From: Adhaeretor mobilis | GTDB taxonomy: Bacteria; Planctomycetota; Planctomycetia; Pirellulales; Lacipirellulaceae | Reading direction: 5' to 3' | Length of the DNA stretch: 64,000 nt | NCBI RefSeq assembly: GCF_007741515.1 | Contig: NZ_CP036263.1 | Coordinates: 124,001-188,000, forward strand | Part shown: positions 25,919-35,453 of the stretch, in pieces | Position numbering within the stretch: the stretch's first letter is position 1 | Layout of the letters: every line of letters begins with the position of its first letter | Notes under the pieces: model-generated | Told to the model about the DNA's origin: nothing | Database searches by the model: none | Seen by the model: only the letters and a program-made list of their open reading frames with translations | Position numbers and translations under genes: made by a program

Positions 25919-27526
25919 ATGCAGTCTGAAACACCTTGGCAAGAGAATTCTGTGTTTATCGAGATCGGTGTTCAATGCGCCGATGTCGCGCTTAGTCTGC
26001 GGCATGAAGGCTACTCGAATTATCTGGGAGTGAGTAAAAACGCTGCGCAGGTGGCCACGCTGCAATCTAAGCATCCGGAACTTGCAGAAGACTTGGTTCA
26101 TACCCAGCAACGCAAGGTGGTACGCCGAAATAATGCCCAAGTCTTAATCCTATCGGGAAGCTCGGTTTTGCACCTGTGGAAGTACCGATCTGTGCGTCAC
26201 GCAGATTGTGTTGCCTGGCGAGCAAGGTCTTCACCGCTGGCGCTGTTGGGCATGCTCGGCTGCCTGCTGCAGATGCTTACAAGGCGTTACTCGAAACCGG
26301 AAATCGTTTCGCTGCAAACTCCTGAAGGATCGACTTGCCGAATGTTTGTCACCCGGGTCCTGCGGCCAAAACTTCCGGGGCAAAAATCGCTGCACTTCAT
26401 TCCCCACCGACTAGGGATCACGGGCCTGTTTGAGCGATTCAAAGAGCGCGAGGCCAAGTACGTCGTGCTGCGTTGGTTTGATGAGTTGCCGCAGATTAAA
26501 CCCAACGAGGACGTCGATTTACTGGTGGCCGATGAATCGCTAGAGAGCGTGTTGGACATCCTTCATTCTGAGCCTGGAATCCAACCCTGCGATCTTTATA
26601 GTGAACGCGGCCTGCCACGTTCCGACTACTGTGGTACGCCCTACTATCCGAACTCGGTTGCAAAACGGATTTTGGAAAATGCCGTCCGGCACAACGACCT
26701 CTGCATGGTTCCTAGCGAGCACGATTACTTCCATAGCTTGGCCTATCACGCGGTGTACCATAAGGGATTGAAGTCGGATCTGCCCGTGAGCGGTGCAACC
26801 CAGCCGCGCAAAAGCAAGTCCGATCACGACTACGCCACGATCCTGCAGTCGATGGCAGAGAGGTTGGGCATCGATGTCGAGATCTCGCTCGAAGGCTTGC
26901 ATAATTATCTGCAGCAGTCTGGTTGGGGCCCATCCGATGAAATGTTGGCTCGCTTGGCAATCGCTTGCTCGCGAAACCCTTGGCTTCAAACTTTGGCCAG
27001 TCGACTCGAAGACCACGTGCACGACCAAGGACTGGCCGTATTTGTGGTACGCCGCGAAGCTGTCGAACGGGAGCTGCTCAAACAAATTACAGACATGGTG
27101 GAGGATGGCGGATTCGAGATTTTGGCCACCAAGAAGCTTAGCGCGAAGAGGATAGAGATTGGCGCGTCCCAAACTCGGGGCGGCAACTGGAAACTCGAAG
27201 GGCATTTCGATATTTCAGGTGGACCTCCGGCTGCTGTCATCATTGCCTACGACGACAAACCGTTGCCACTCACTGCGAAGCAAAAGAAAAAATTCAAGAC
27301 TCGGACCAATGCCCGGCTCTTCGTCAAGGAGCACATTCGTGACGTTCTTTGCAAGGAGTTGACCGTAGGCGAGCGCTTTAACGCATTGCACTCCAGTGAC
27401 CATGCCGCCGATGCATTGCACTTGATTGAAACACTCGTTCCAGAGCTGATGGAAGAAGTGCTGGATCATCTCTCGGATTCGTCGCAAACGATTACAATTC
27501 GTGAAGAAGTACGACGAGCCGCCTAG
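25919..27526 (+). CDS. Multidomain protein: nucleotidyltransferase-like plus NDK-like domain
   Basis: 535 residues, not matched to a named family as a whole. Residues 1-60 look like the start of a methyltransferase (SVFIEIGVQCADVALSL, a G-rich strand without the full motif). Residues 179-285 resemble nucleotidyltransferase-fold proteins of glycan loci (YVVLRWFDELP, then EDVDLLV with D198/D200). Residues 374-505 resemble nucleoside diphosphate kinase: FVVRREAVERELL, GGFEILATKKL, DISGGPPAAVIIAYD, IRDVLCKEL and FNALHSSDHAADA, where H491 aligns with the phosphorylated His. The roles are inferred; the order of domains is unusual. Confidence 0.6.
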   Translation: MQSETPWQENSVFIEIGVQCADVALSLRHEGYSNYLGVSKNAAQVATLQSKHPELAEDLVHTQQRKVVRRNNAQVLILSGSSVLHLWKYRSVRHADCVAWRARSSPLALLGMLGCLLQMLTRRYSKPEIVSLQTPEGSTCRMFVTRVLRPKLPGQKSLHFIPHRLGITGLFERFKEREAKYVVLRWFDELPQIKPNEDVDLLVADESLESVLDILHSEPGIQPCDLYSERGLPRSDYCGTPYYPNSVAKRILENAVRHNDLCMVPSEHDYFHSLAYHAVYHKGLKSDLPVSGATQPRKSKSDHDYATILQSMAERLGIDVEISLEGLHNYLQQSGWGPSDEMLARLAIACSRNPWLQTLASRLEDHVHDQGLAVFVVRREAVERELLKQITDMVEDGGFEILATKKLSAKRIEIGASQTRGGNWKLEGHFDISGGPPAAVIIAYDDKPLPLTAKQKKKFKTRTNARLFVKEHIRDVLCKELTVGERFNALHSSDHAADALHLIETLVPELMEEVLDHLSDSSQTITIREEVRRAA

Positions 27527-27567
27527 CGTATTGAAATAGTAATTGAGATTCGGAGATTCCGACCCCC

Positions 27568-27678
27568 ATGCTACCTCAAGACTTTTTGCAAGACGATTCT
27601 ACGATCATCGAGGTTGGCGGCCGCGATACGTTCTTAGCCCCCAGAAAGTTTTTCGAACGATCAGGGAGTCTCGACTGA
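27568..27678 (+). pseudogene. Truncated gene remnant similar to the preceding N-terminus
   Basis: A 36-codon frame whose STIIEVGGRD corresponds to SVFIEIGVQC near the start of the gene at 25919, ending at a TGA after FFERSGSLD. It lies 41 bp after that gene. It reads as the start of a second methyltransferase-like gene lost by deletion. The 183 bp up to the next gene hold no further homology that I can see. Confidence 0.45.
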
Positions 27679-27861
27679 CGCCCACCGACGCAACAGACTG
27701 CTGAGGCAGTACCCTGAATAGAAAGAGGGCACTTCACCGAATTTAGTGGATAGGACAGAGACGCGAGGGGCGGCTTGACGAGTCTGAGCGGAGGTGACTG
27801 CGGTGCGCATGAGCACTAAATCGACCCACTAAGAGTTGAGAAATACCAGGGAGGGAATACC

Positions 27862-28827
27862 GTGAAAGTTTCTGCCATCTTGGCTACATACAACGAACCC
27901 AAATGGCTCGAAAAGGTCATCTGGGGTTACGCTGTCCAGACACATGAAAGTTTTGAGCTTGTCATTGCCGATGACGGATCGACTGCCGAAACGGCTGAGA
28001 CGATCAAAAAATTACGGAATGAAACGGGACTCATCATTAAGCACGTGTGGCACGAGGACGATGGTTTTCGCAAGTGCAGGATTCTGAACAAGGCGATTCA
28101 AGCCGCCACGAGCGACTACCTCGTATTCTCCGATGGCGACTGTATTCCTCGGAATGACTTTCTGGAAGCCCACGTTCGCTATGCAACTCCAAGACGATTT
28201 CTCTCAGGAGGTCTAGTGCGATTGCCGATGGACGTCAGTCACAAGATCAGCGTCGACGATATCCAAGAGCAAAAGGCGACCGACTATGCCTGGTTGCGTG
28301 GTAGCGGCATGTCGTGGAACAAGAAATGCGTAATGCTCGTGAAGTCGAAATGGCAAGCCCGGTTGTGCGACTTCCTCACCACCACTCGCGCCACTTGGAA
28401 CGGACACAATGCCTCGGGTTGGAAAGAAGATATCTTGGAAGTCAACGGATTCGACGAGCGCATGGGTTATGGGGGAGAAGATCGTGAGATGGGGTTGCGA
28501 TTAATGAACAAGGGAATTCAACCCGTTCAGATTCGCCATCGCGCAGTGTGTGTTCATTTGGATCATAAGCGCGGCTACGTCCACAAAGCTATCTTGGCTT
28601 GGAACAAACAACATCGCCAGAAGGTGTCTCGAATGCGGATGACTTGGACAAACTATGGCATCGCAGGCCAAGAGGACACATCTAGCGGCATGATTCTACA
28701 GTTCCCCGGCCAGCCAATCACACCAGTTGACACGGATGCCGAGCCTGCGGTAGCGAGCGACTCCAGTAACATGGTCGTGAGTTTCCCCACGCAAGAAGAG
28801 AAGCAACCGACTCGCAAAGCTGCCTAA
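27862..28827 (+). CDS. Family 2 glycosyltransferase with galactosyltransferase-type C-terminal part
   Basis: 321 residues. GT-A motifs are SAILATYNEPKWLEKVI, ELVIADDGSTAET and the DxD in YLVFSDGDCIPRND. ATWNGHNASGWKEDI and VNGFDERMGYGGEDREMGLR follow; the latter is the acceptor and catalytic (ED) region of the Glyco_transf_7C type seen in chondroitin- or capsule-type enzymes. The C-terminal 60 residues are Pro/Ser-rich and low in complexity. Probably extends a polysaccharide or surface glycan. It is convergent with the giant gene. Confidence 0.85.
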   Translation: MKVSAILATYNEPKWLEKVIWGYAVQTHESFELVIADDGSTAETAETIKKLRNETGLIIKHVWHEDDGFRKCRILNKAIQAATSDYLVFSDGDCIPRNDFLEAHVRYATPRRFLSGGLVRLPMDVSHKISVDDIQEQKATDYAWLRGSGMSWNKKCVMLVKSKWQARLCDFLTTTRATWNGHNASGWKEDILEVNGFDERMGYGGEDREMGLRLMNKGIQPVQIRHRAVCVHLDHKRGYVHKAILAWNKQHRQKVSRMRMTWTNYGIAGQEDTSSGMILQFPGQPITPVDTDAEPAVASDSSNMVVSFPTQEEKQPTRKAA

Positions 28828-29032
28828 CAATGGCATCTGCGAATACTTTGATTTGCTGCGCCACCTTGCCGCAAACAATATGGGTTAGTCGCTGATGGAG
28901 TTCGCAACTCTCGGCCGGTTTGTTGAACAATCTCGACTTGCCGGAACCACTGGGCCTGCTGACAAAGTGGCAATTCTGATTTAGCAGACGAAATTCGGTG
29001 ACTAGCAATCATCCAATTGCTAGTAAGCAGTG

Positions 29033-32000
29033 CTACACGTTGGAGTAGAGCGATTGCACTTCAGCGTCATCGATTGCGTGATTATAGATACGTACGTCGT
29101 CCATGCCCCCCGAGAAGGCTCGATAGCCACCATGCTCAGCACCCAAAGCCAAAGGCAGATTGTTCGTCGTAATGGTGAACTGATCGTTCACGCTATTGTC
29201 GAGCTGGCCGTTGATGTAGAGCCTAATGGAAGATCCGTCGTAGGTTGCAACCACGTGCATCCACTCGCTTCCGTTGGTGGAATAGGAGGTGCTGCTGTCC
29301 AAACGATGATCGTTCTTGTCGCTATCCTGATTGAATCGTACAAATACCTTACCCTTGGAACTGAGTGAAAGCTCGAATCCATCCGTATTGCCGTGCTCTG
29401 CCTTCTTCACGAGATACTGTGTTCCTTTCTCGTCGGGACGAATCCAGGTGGAGATCGTGATCTGATCGGTGATGTCGAGCAAAGGTGTGTCTTCAATCTC
29501 GATATAGTCGGAGCTACCATCAAGTTGCAGGGCGCTGCCGGATGGACCGTTGATCGCTTGCGGAGAGCCATTCACGGTGCCCACGTGCCCATGCCCTGAC
29601 GTGTCAACGACCGTGCCGCCGGAAGTACTATCCAGTGACCATTCCCCCACGAGCCCCGCAGGACTTGTCGAAACGGAACTCACTGAAACCGTCACCTGAT
29701 CGGATCCCATGAGCTGCCCATCATTGGCGGTAAGTTGCAATACATAGCTACCCGCAGCAGAGAATTGGGCTGTCGTGGTGGTTGAGCTACTGCTGCCGAA
29801 GTTCACACTTCCAGGACCTGAGACGACCGTCCAGCTGGTGGTGAGCGTACCCGAGTTGGGTAGTCCATCGTCACTGGCCGAGCCAACGAGTGTCGCTGAC
29901 CCGCCTAGAGTGATCGTCTGGTTACTACCAGCGTTTACCTGAGGGGCCTGATTCGTGGGCGCCGCTGGATTGACCGTGACCGTCACCTGATCGGAGCCTA
30001 TGAGCTGCCCATCATTGGCAGTAAGTTGCAATACATAGCTACCCGCCGTGGAGAATTGCGCTGTCGCGGTGGTTGAGCTACTGCTGCCAAAGTTCACACT
30101 TCCTGGACCTGAGACCACCGTCCAGCTGGTGGTGAGCGTACCCGAGTTGGGCAGTCCATCGTCACTGGCGGAGCCAACAAGTGTCGCTGACTCGCCTAGA
30201 GTGATTGTCTGGTTACTACCAGCGTTTACCTGAGGGGCCTGATTCGTGGGCGCCGCTGGATTGACCGTGACCGTCACCTGATCGGAGCCTATGAGCTGCC
30301 CATCATTGGCAGTAAGTTGCAATACATAGCTACCCGCCGTGGAGAATTGCGCTGTCGTGGTGGTTGAGCTACTACTGCCGAAGTTCACACTTCCTGGACC
30401 TGAGACCACCGTCCAGCTGGTGGTGAGCGTACCCGAGTTGGGCAGTCCATCGTCACTGGCGGAGCCAACAAGTGTCGCTGACTCGCCTAGAGTGATTGTC
30501 TGGTTACTACCAGCGTTTACCTGAGGGGCCTGATTCGTGGGCGCCGCTGGATTGACCGTGACCGTCACCTGATCGGATCCCATGAGCTGCCCATCATTGG
30601 CGGTAAGTTGCAATACATAGCTACCCGCAGCAGAGAATTGCGCTGTCGTGGTGGTTGAGCTACTACTGCCGAAGTTCACACTCCCAGGACCTGAGACGAC
30701 CGTCCAGCTGGTGGTGAGCGTGCCCGAGTTGGGTAGTCCATCGTCACTGGCCGAGCCAACAAGTGTCACTGACTCGCCTAGAGTGATCGTCCAGTTGCTA
30801 CCAGCGTTTACCTGAGGGGCCTGGTTCGTGGGCGCCGCTGGTTGGTTGGAGTAGAGCGATTGCACTTCAGCGTCATCGATTGCGTGATTATAGATACGTA
30901 CGTCGTCCATGCCCCCCGAGAAGGCTCGATAGCCACCATGCTCAGCACCCAAAGCCAAAGGCAGATTGTTCGTCGTAATGGTGAACTGATCGTTCACGCT
31001 ATTGTCGAGCTGGCCGTTGATGTAGAGCCTAATGGAAGATCCGTCGTAGGTTGCAACCACGTGCATCCACTCGCTTCCGTTGGTGGAATAGGAGGTGCTG
31101 CTGTCCAAACGATGATCGTTCTTGTCGCTATCCTGATTGAATCGTACAAATACCTTACCCTTGGAACTGAGTGAAAGCTCGAATCCATCCGTATTGCCGT
31201 GCTCTGCCTTCTTCACGAGATACTGTGTTCCTTTCTCGTCGGGACGAATCCAGGTGGAGATCGTGATCTGATCGGTGATGTCGAGCAAAGGTGTGTCTTC
31301 AATCTCGATATAGTCGGAGCTACCATCAAGTTGCAGGGCGCTGCCGGATGGACCGTTGATCGCTTGCGGAGAGCCATTCACGGTGCCCACGTGCCCATGC
31401 CCTGACGTGTCAACGACCGTGCCGCCGGAAGTACTATCCAGTGACCATTCCCCCACGAGCCCCGCAGGACTTGTCGAAACGGAACTCACTGAAACCGTCA
31501 CCTGATCGGATCCCATGAGCTGCCCATCATTGGCGGTAAGTTGCAATACATAGCTACCCGCAGCAGAGAATTGGGCTGTCGTGGTGGTTGAGCTACTGCT
31601 GCCGAAGTTCACACTTCCAGGACCTGAGACGACCGTCCAGCTGGTGGTGAGCGTACCCGAGTTGGGTAGTCCATCGTCACTGGCCGAGCCAACGAGTGTC
31701 GCTGACCCGCCTAGAGTGATCGTCTGGTTACTACCAGCGTTTACCTGAGGGGCCTGATTCGTGGGCGCCGCTGGATTGACCGTGACCGTCACCTGATCGG
31801 AGCCTATGAGCTGCCCATCATTGGCAGTAAGTTGCAATACATAGCTACCCGCCGTGGAGAATTGCGCTGTCGCGGTGGTTGAGCTACTGCTGCCAAAGTT
31901 CACACTTCCTGGACCTGAGACCACCGTCCAGCTGGTGGTGAGCGTACCCGAGTTGGGCAGTCCATCGTCACTGGCGGAGCCAACAAGTGTCGCTGACTCG

Positions 32001-35000
32001 CCTAGAGTGATTGTCTGGTTACTACCAGCGTTTACCTGAGGGGCCTGATTCGTGGGCGCCGCTGGATTGACCGTGACCGTCACCTGATCGGAGCCTATGA
32101 GCTGCCCATCATTGGCGGTAAGTTGCAATACATAGCTACCCGCAGCAGAGAATTGGGCTGTCGTGGTGGTTGAGCTACTGCTGCCGAAGTTCACACTTCC
32201 AGGACCTGAGACGACCGTCCAGCTGGTGGTGAGCGTACCCGAGTTGGGTAGTCCATCGTCACTGGCCGAGCCAACGAGTGTCGCTGACCCGCCTAGAGTG
32301 ATCGTCTGGTTACTACCAGCGTTTACCTGAGGGGCCTGATTCGTGGGCGCCGCTGGATTGACCGTGACCGTCACCTGATCGGAGCCTATGAGCTGCCCAT
32401 CATTGGCAGTAAGTTGCAATACATAGCTACCCGCCGTGGAGAATTGCGCTGTCGCGGTGGTTGAGCTACTGCTGCCAAAGTTCACACTTCCTGGACCTGA
32501 GACCACCGTCCAGCTGGTGGTGAGCGTACCCGAGTTGGGCAGTCCATCGTCACTGGCGGAGCCAACAAGTGTCGCTGACTCGCCTAGAGTGATTGTCTGG
32601 TTACTACCAGCGTTTACCTGAGGGGCCTGATTCGTGGGCGCCGCTGGATTGACCGTGACCGTCACCTGATCGGAGCCTATGAGCTGCCCATCATTGGCAG
32701 TAAGTTGCAATACATAGCTACCCGCCGTGGAGAATTGCGCTGTCGTGGTGGTTGAGCTACTACTGCCGAAGTTCACACTTCCTGGACCTGAGACCACCGT
32801 CCAGCTGGTGGTGAGCGTACCCGAGTTGGGCAGGCCATCGTCACTGGCCGAGCCAACAAGTGTCGCTGACTCGCCTAGAGTGATTGTCTGGTTGCTACCA
32901 GCGTTTACCTGAGGGGCCTGGTTCGTGGGCGCCGCTGGTTGGTTGGAGTAGAGCGATTGCACTTCAGCGTCATCGATTGCGTGATTATAGATACGTACGT
33001 CGTCCATGCCCCCCGAGAAGGCTCGATAGCCACCATGCTCAGCACCCAAAGCCAAAGGCAGATTGTTCGTCGTAATGGTGAACTGATCGTTCACGCTATT
33101 GTCGAGCTGGCCGTTGATGTAGAGCCTAATGGAAGATCCGTCGTAGGTTGCAACCACGTGCATCCACTCGCTTCCGTTGGTGGAATAGGAGGTGCTGCTG
33201 TTTAAACGATGATCGTTCTTGTCGCTATCCTGATTGAATCGTACAAATACCTTACCCTTGGAACTGAGTGAAAGCTCGAATCCATCCGTATTGCCGTGCT
33301 CTGCCTTCTTCACGAGATACTGTGTTCCTTTCTCGTCGGGACGAATCCAGGTGGAGATCGTGATCTGATCGGTGATGTCGAGCAAAGGTGTGTCTTCAAT
33401 CTCGATATAGTCGGAGCTACCATCAAGTTGCAGGGCGCTGCCGGATGGACCGTTGATCGCTTGCGGAGAGCCATTCACGGTGCCCACGTGCCCATGCCCT
33501 GACGTGTCAACGACCGTGCCGCCGGAAGTACTATCCAGTGACCATTCCCCCACGGGTCCCGCAGAACTTGTCGAAACGGAACTCACTGAAACCGTCACCT
33601 GATCGGATCCCATGAGCTGCCCATCATTGGCGGTAAGTTGCAATACATAGCTACCCGCAGCAGAGAATTGGGCTGTCGTGGTGGTTGAGCTACTGCTGCC
33701 GAAGTTCACACTTCCAGGACCTGAGACGACCGTCCAGCTGGTGGTGAGCGTACCCGAGTTGGGTAGTCCATCGTCACTGGCCGAGCCAACGAGTGTCGCT
33801 GACCCGCCTAGTGTGATTGTCTGGCTACTACCAGCCGACACCTGCGGCGGTGCGTTAATGTTGATCGAGCCAAAGCTGAATAGTACTCCCTCAGCGGTGC
33901 TTCCACGTGACGCCAGGACGACCACTTCATCACTAAAGTTCTGTTTCGTACTTGTTGCGTTGTTCAGCGATCCTGAAATAAGCGTTTCGCTGCTACCAAA
34001 TGAAATGTTGTTGGTGGCAGTTTCTTTGTAGAGAATGTCGCCGCCAGAATCGGATTCTGTGTAGGCCACAATCAGTCGACCTGCATCCTCGTTGAGGATC
34101 ACAATCGGCCGTGTGCCACTGCTGGCAACGTCGTACATGTTGTCCCATTGGCCATCAGGGCGACGCACGAGCAGTGCAATTTTCGCTTGGCCTCCGCCAT
34201 CGTAGCTTGTTTTTACAGCCGCATAGAGCGTGCCGTCTGAGGCGACCGCCACGTTCAGATGATCGTCTGCCATACCGCCACCAGTATTACTTGCCGACTG
34301 CGAGGCAGGCACTTCGTCGGTCGACCATTGCGTAGGGTTCGCACCATCTACGTGGTAACGGAATCCGAACCGTTCCGTCGATTGGTTCGACCACAGCACA
34401 CCGACAGTATTGTCTGGCATGGCAGTAATTACGGAGATGTCGTCGCCATCAATGTTGGACGCCAGGACGATCGAATCACTCCAGTCTGTGTACAACCCAT
34501 CGCTATAGCGGACCTCGACGCTACTGGACTGATCGAAGGCAATCCACATTCGCCCCAGAGAATCGACGTCGATCGTCGCGGTTTCAATCCCACTGGGCAG
34601 GCCCATGTCGACCAGGTTAGGCCGTTGATCCCACAGCATGTAGTTATTGAGACTTGCATCGTACTCTATTGAAGCCAACTGAGTGTCGGTGCCATCGAAC
34701 AAGAGAACATGCGCGAGGCTGTCGTCGGCCTTGACATCGGCATTGATGCTACTGTTGGAAGTGAGTTGGGTTGTTTGTGTCCAGCTATCTCCGTCGAGTC
34801 GCGATATCCAAGTGCCATCGCTTTCTGGCACGACACTCCACCATTGGTCGGCATACGTCCACACTTTAGACTGCGGTTTTTCGCCTGTATCGGTTGACGA
34901 ATCAATTGGGAGATCGGTGAGTGGCGTAATCGAAAGCATCTCTCTCGATTCGAGAAACTCAAAACCTAATTTCCGCGATCCATAACCAGCTCGCGACTTG

Positions 35001-35023
35001 TGAGTCGTTCTTTTTCGGAACAT
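29033..35023 (-). CDS. Giant secreted LamG/Ig-repeat protein with LEPR-XLL-type N-terminus
   Basis: 1996 residues from the ATG at 35023, which has AAAGG 6 nt upstream; a Met at 35101 lacks such a site. The N-terminus has a basic stretch and LGFEFLESREMLS, the planctomycete LEPR-XLL-like export motif. Residues of about 35-400 form short strands of a probable beta-propeller (SLGRMWIAFD, VGVLWSNQ, VASDGTLYAAV). The rest alternates Ig/PKD-like units of 97 residues and LamG lectin-like units of about 214 residues, in the order 1 Ig, LamG, 5 Ig, LamG, 4 Ig, LamG. It ends at SLYSNV with no dockerin or anchor. Probably a cell-surface adhesin or glycan-binding protein; it sits among glycan genes. Confidence 0.85.
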   Translation of the reverse strand: MFRKRTTHKSRAGYGSRKLGFEFLESREMLSITPLTDLPIDSSTDTGEKPQSKVWTYADQWWSVVPESDGTWISRLDGDSWTQTTQLTSNSSINADVKADDSLAHVLLFDGTDTQLASIEYDASLNNYMLWDQRPNLVDMGLPSGIETATIDVDSLGRMWIAFDQSSSVEVRYSDGLYTDWSDSIVLASNIDGDDISVITAMPDNTVGVLWSNQSTERFGFRYHVDGANPTQWSTDEVPASQSASNTGGGMADDHLNVAVASDGTLYAAVKTSYDGGGQAKIALLVRRPDGQWDNMYDVASSGTRPIVILNEDAGRLIVAYTESDSGGDILYKETATNNISFGSSETLISGSLNNATSTKQNFSDEVVVLASRGSTAEGVLFSFGSININAPPQVSAGSSQTITLGGSATLVGSASDDGLPNSGTLTTSWTVVSGPGSVNFGSSSSTTTTAQFSAAGSYVLQLTANDGQLMGSDQVTVSVSSVSTSSAGPVGEWSLDSTSGGTVVDTSGHGHVGTVNGSPQAINGPSGSALQLDGSSDYIEIEDTPLLDITDQITISTWIRPDEKGTQYLVKKAEHGNTDGFELSLSSKGKVFVRFNQDSDKNDHRLNSSTSYSTNGSEWMHVVATYDGSSIRLYINGQLDNSVNDQFTITTNNLPLALGAEHGGYRAFSGGMDDVRIYNHAIDDAEVQSLYSNQPAAPTNQAPQVNAGSNQTITLGESATLVGSASDDGLPNSGTLTTSWTVVSGPGSVNFGSSSSTTTTAQFSTAGSYVLQLTANDGQLIGSDQVTVTVNPAAPTNQAPQVNAGSNQTITLGESATLVGSASDDGLPNSGTLTTSWTVVSGPGSVNFGSSSSTTATAQFSTAGSYVLQLTANDGQLIGSDQVTVTVNPAAPTNQAPQVNAGSNQTITLGGSATLVGSASDDGLPNSGTLTTSWTVVSGPGSVNFGSSSSTTTTAQFSAAGSYVLQLTANDGQLIGSDQVTVTVNPAAPTNQAPQVNAGSNQTITLGESATLVGSASDDGLPNSGTLTTSWTVVSGPGSVNFGSSSSTTATAQFSTAGSYVLQLTANDGQLIGSDQVTVTVNPAAPTNQAPQVNAGSNQTITLGGSATLVGSASDDGLPNSGTLTTSWTVVSGPGSVNFGSSSSTTTTAQFSAAGSYVLQLTANDGQLMGSDQVTVSVSSVSTSPAGLVGEWSLDSTSGGTVVDTSGHGHVGTVNGSPQAINGPSGSALQLDGSSDYIEIEDTPLLDITDQITISTWIRPDEKGTQYLVKKAEHGNTDGFELSLSSKGKVFVRFNQDSDKNDHRLDSSTSYSTNGSEWMHVVATYDGSSIRLYINGQLDNSVNDQFTITTNNLPLALGAEHGGYRAFSGGMDDVRIYNHAIDDAEVQSLYSNQPAAPTNQAPQVNAGSNWTITLGESVTLVGSASDDGLPNSGTLTTSWTVVSGPGSVNFGSSSSTTTTAQFSAAGSYVLQLTANDGQLMGSDQVTVTVNPAAPTNQAPQVNAGSNQTITLGESATLVGSASDDGLPNSGTLTTSWTVVSGPGSVNFGSSSSTTTTAQFSTAGSYVLQLTANDGQLIGSDQVTVTVNPAAPTNQAPQVNAGSNQTITLGESATLVGSASDDGLPNSGTLTTSWTVVSGPGSVNFGSSSSTTATAQFSTAGSYVLQLTANDGQLIGSDQVTVTVNPAAPTNQAPQVNAGSNQTITLGGSATLVGSASDDGLPNSGTLTTSWTVVSGPGSVNFGSSSSTTTTAQFSAAGSYVLQLTANDGQLMGSDQVTVSVSSVSTSPAGLVGEWSLDSTSGGTVVDTSGHGHVGTVNGSPQAINGPSGSALQLDGSSDYIEIEDTPLLDITDQITISTWIRPDEKGTQYLVKKAEHGNTDGFELSLSSKGKVFVRFNQDSDKNDHRLDSSTSYSTNGSEWMHVVATYDGSSIRLYINGQLDNSVNDQFTITTNNLPLALGAEHGGYRAFSGGMDDVRIYNHAIDDAEVQSLYSNV
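29036..33855 (-). repeat. Nested in-gene repeat array (291-bp Ig units, 642-bp LamG units)
   Basis: LamG-coding copies begin at 29036, 30842 and 32939. The first two are offset by 1806 bp (642 + 4 x 291), the next by 2097 bp (642 + 5 x 291). Ten Ig units of exactly 291 bp fill the spaces (about 29674-30837, 31480-32934 and 33565-33855). Copies are almost identical in DNA; LamG copy 3 differs at TTTAAACG against TCCAAACG near 33202. Variation among Ig units falls into a few alternating types (GES/GGS, TTTT/TTAT, STAG/SAAG), which shows duplication of blocks. Confidence 0.95.
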
Positions 35024-35453
35024 AAGAACCTTTGCCCTAGCGCCGATCGTTGCCACGCTGAAAAAGGTGTCAACACTCGACCCAATCTGGAAGTAAAACA
35101 AGAAACCAGGCGGGGAGCTCTGAGGAGAACTAGTCGTGCGAGGGGAGAGCGGTCGTCGAGGAGTGAATCTCCAAACTAGGCAGATGGAGAAATCGATCGC
35201 AACGACTTAGTAGCAATTCCTCTGCCAAACCCTAGAAATGGGCAGATTGGCAAAGCACGCGACGGCCTGATCAGCTGTTACTTTGCCGATTAAACGCCAC
35301 TTTTGCAGCTTCAGCGCAGCATTGCCACGTGCTTATTGCTGAAGCGTATGCGTGTTGAAGAAAGTAAACACGCTGAAGAGTTCTGTTGCTGAATCGCAAC
35401 GAGAGGCGGGTCAGTGGACAAAGTCGATCGCAGAAGACGACTTTGTCAGTTCG
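35024..35453. other. Intergenic region upstream of the giant gene
   Basis: 430 bp between the giant gene and the second kinase-fusion gene, both on the minus strand. It must hold the giant gene's promoter. I see no gene, tRNA or strong hairpin; short TGCCAAA/TTTGGC-type half-sites near 35225-35260 are not convincing. Confidence 0.4.

Noticed and set aside
28718..29008. Minus-strand frame with SRPSGSGKSRLFN, like a P-loop ATPase
   Set aside because: The P-loop-like string stands alone, with no Walker B or family sequence around it. The frame runs back over the end of the glycosyltransferase gene. At most a decayed fragment.
30048..32912. Series of identical 61-codon plus-strand frames (MENCAV...)
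   Set aside because: They are antisense shadows of the Ig repeats in the giant gene.
29033..33855. Regularly spaced repeats, considered as a CRISPR array
   Set aside because: The units are 291 and 642 bp, coding, with no short spacers. They are protein-domain repeats.
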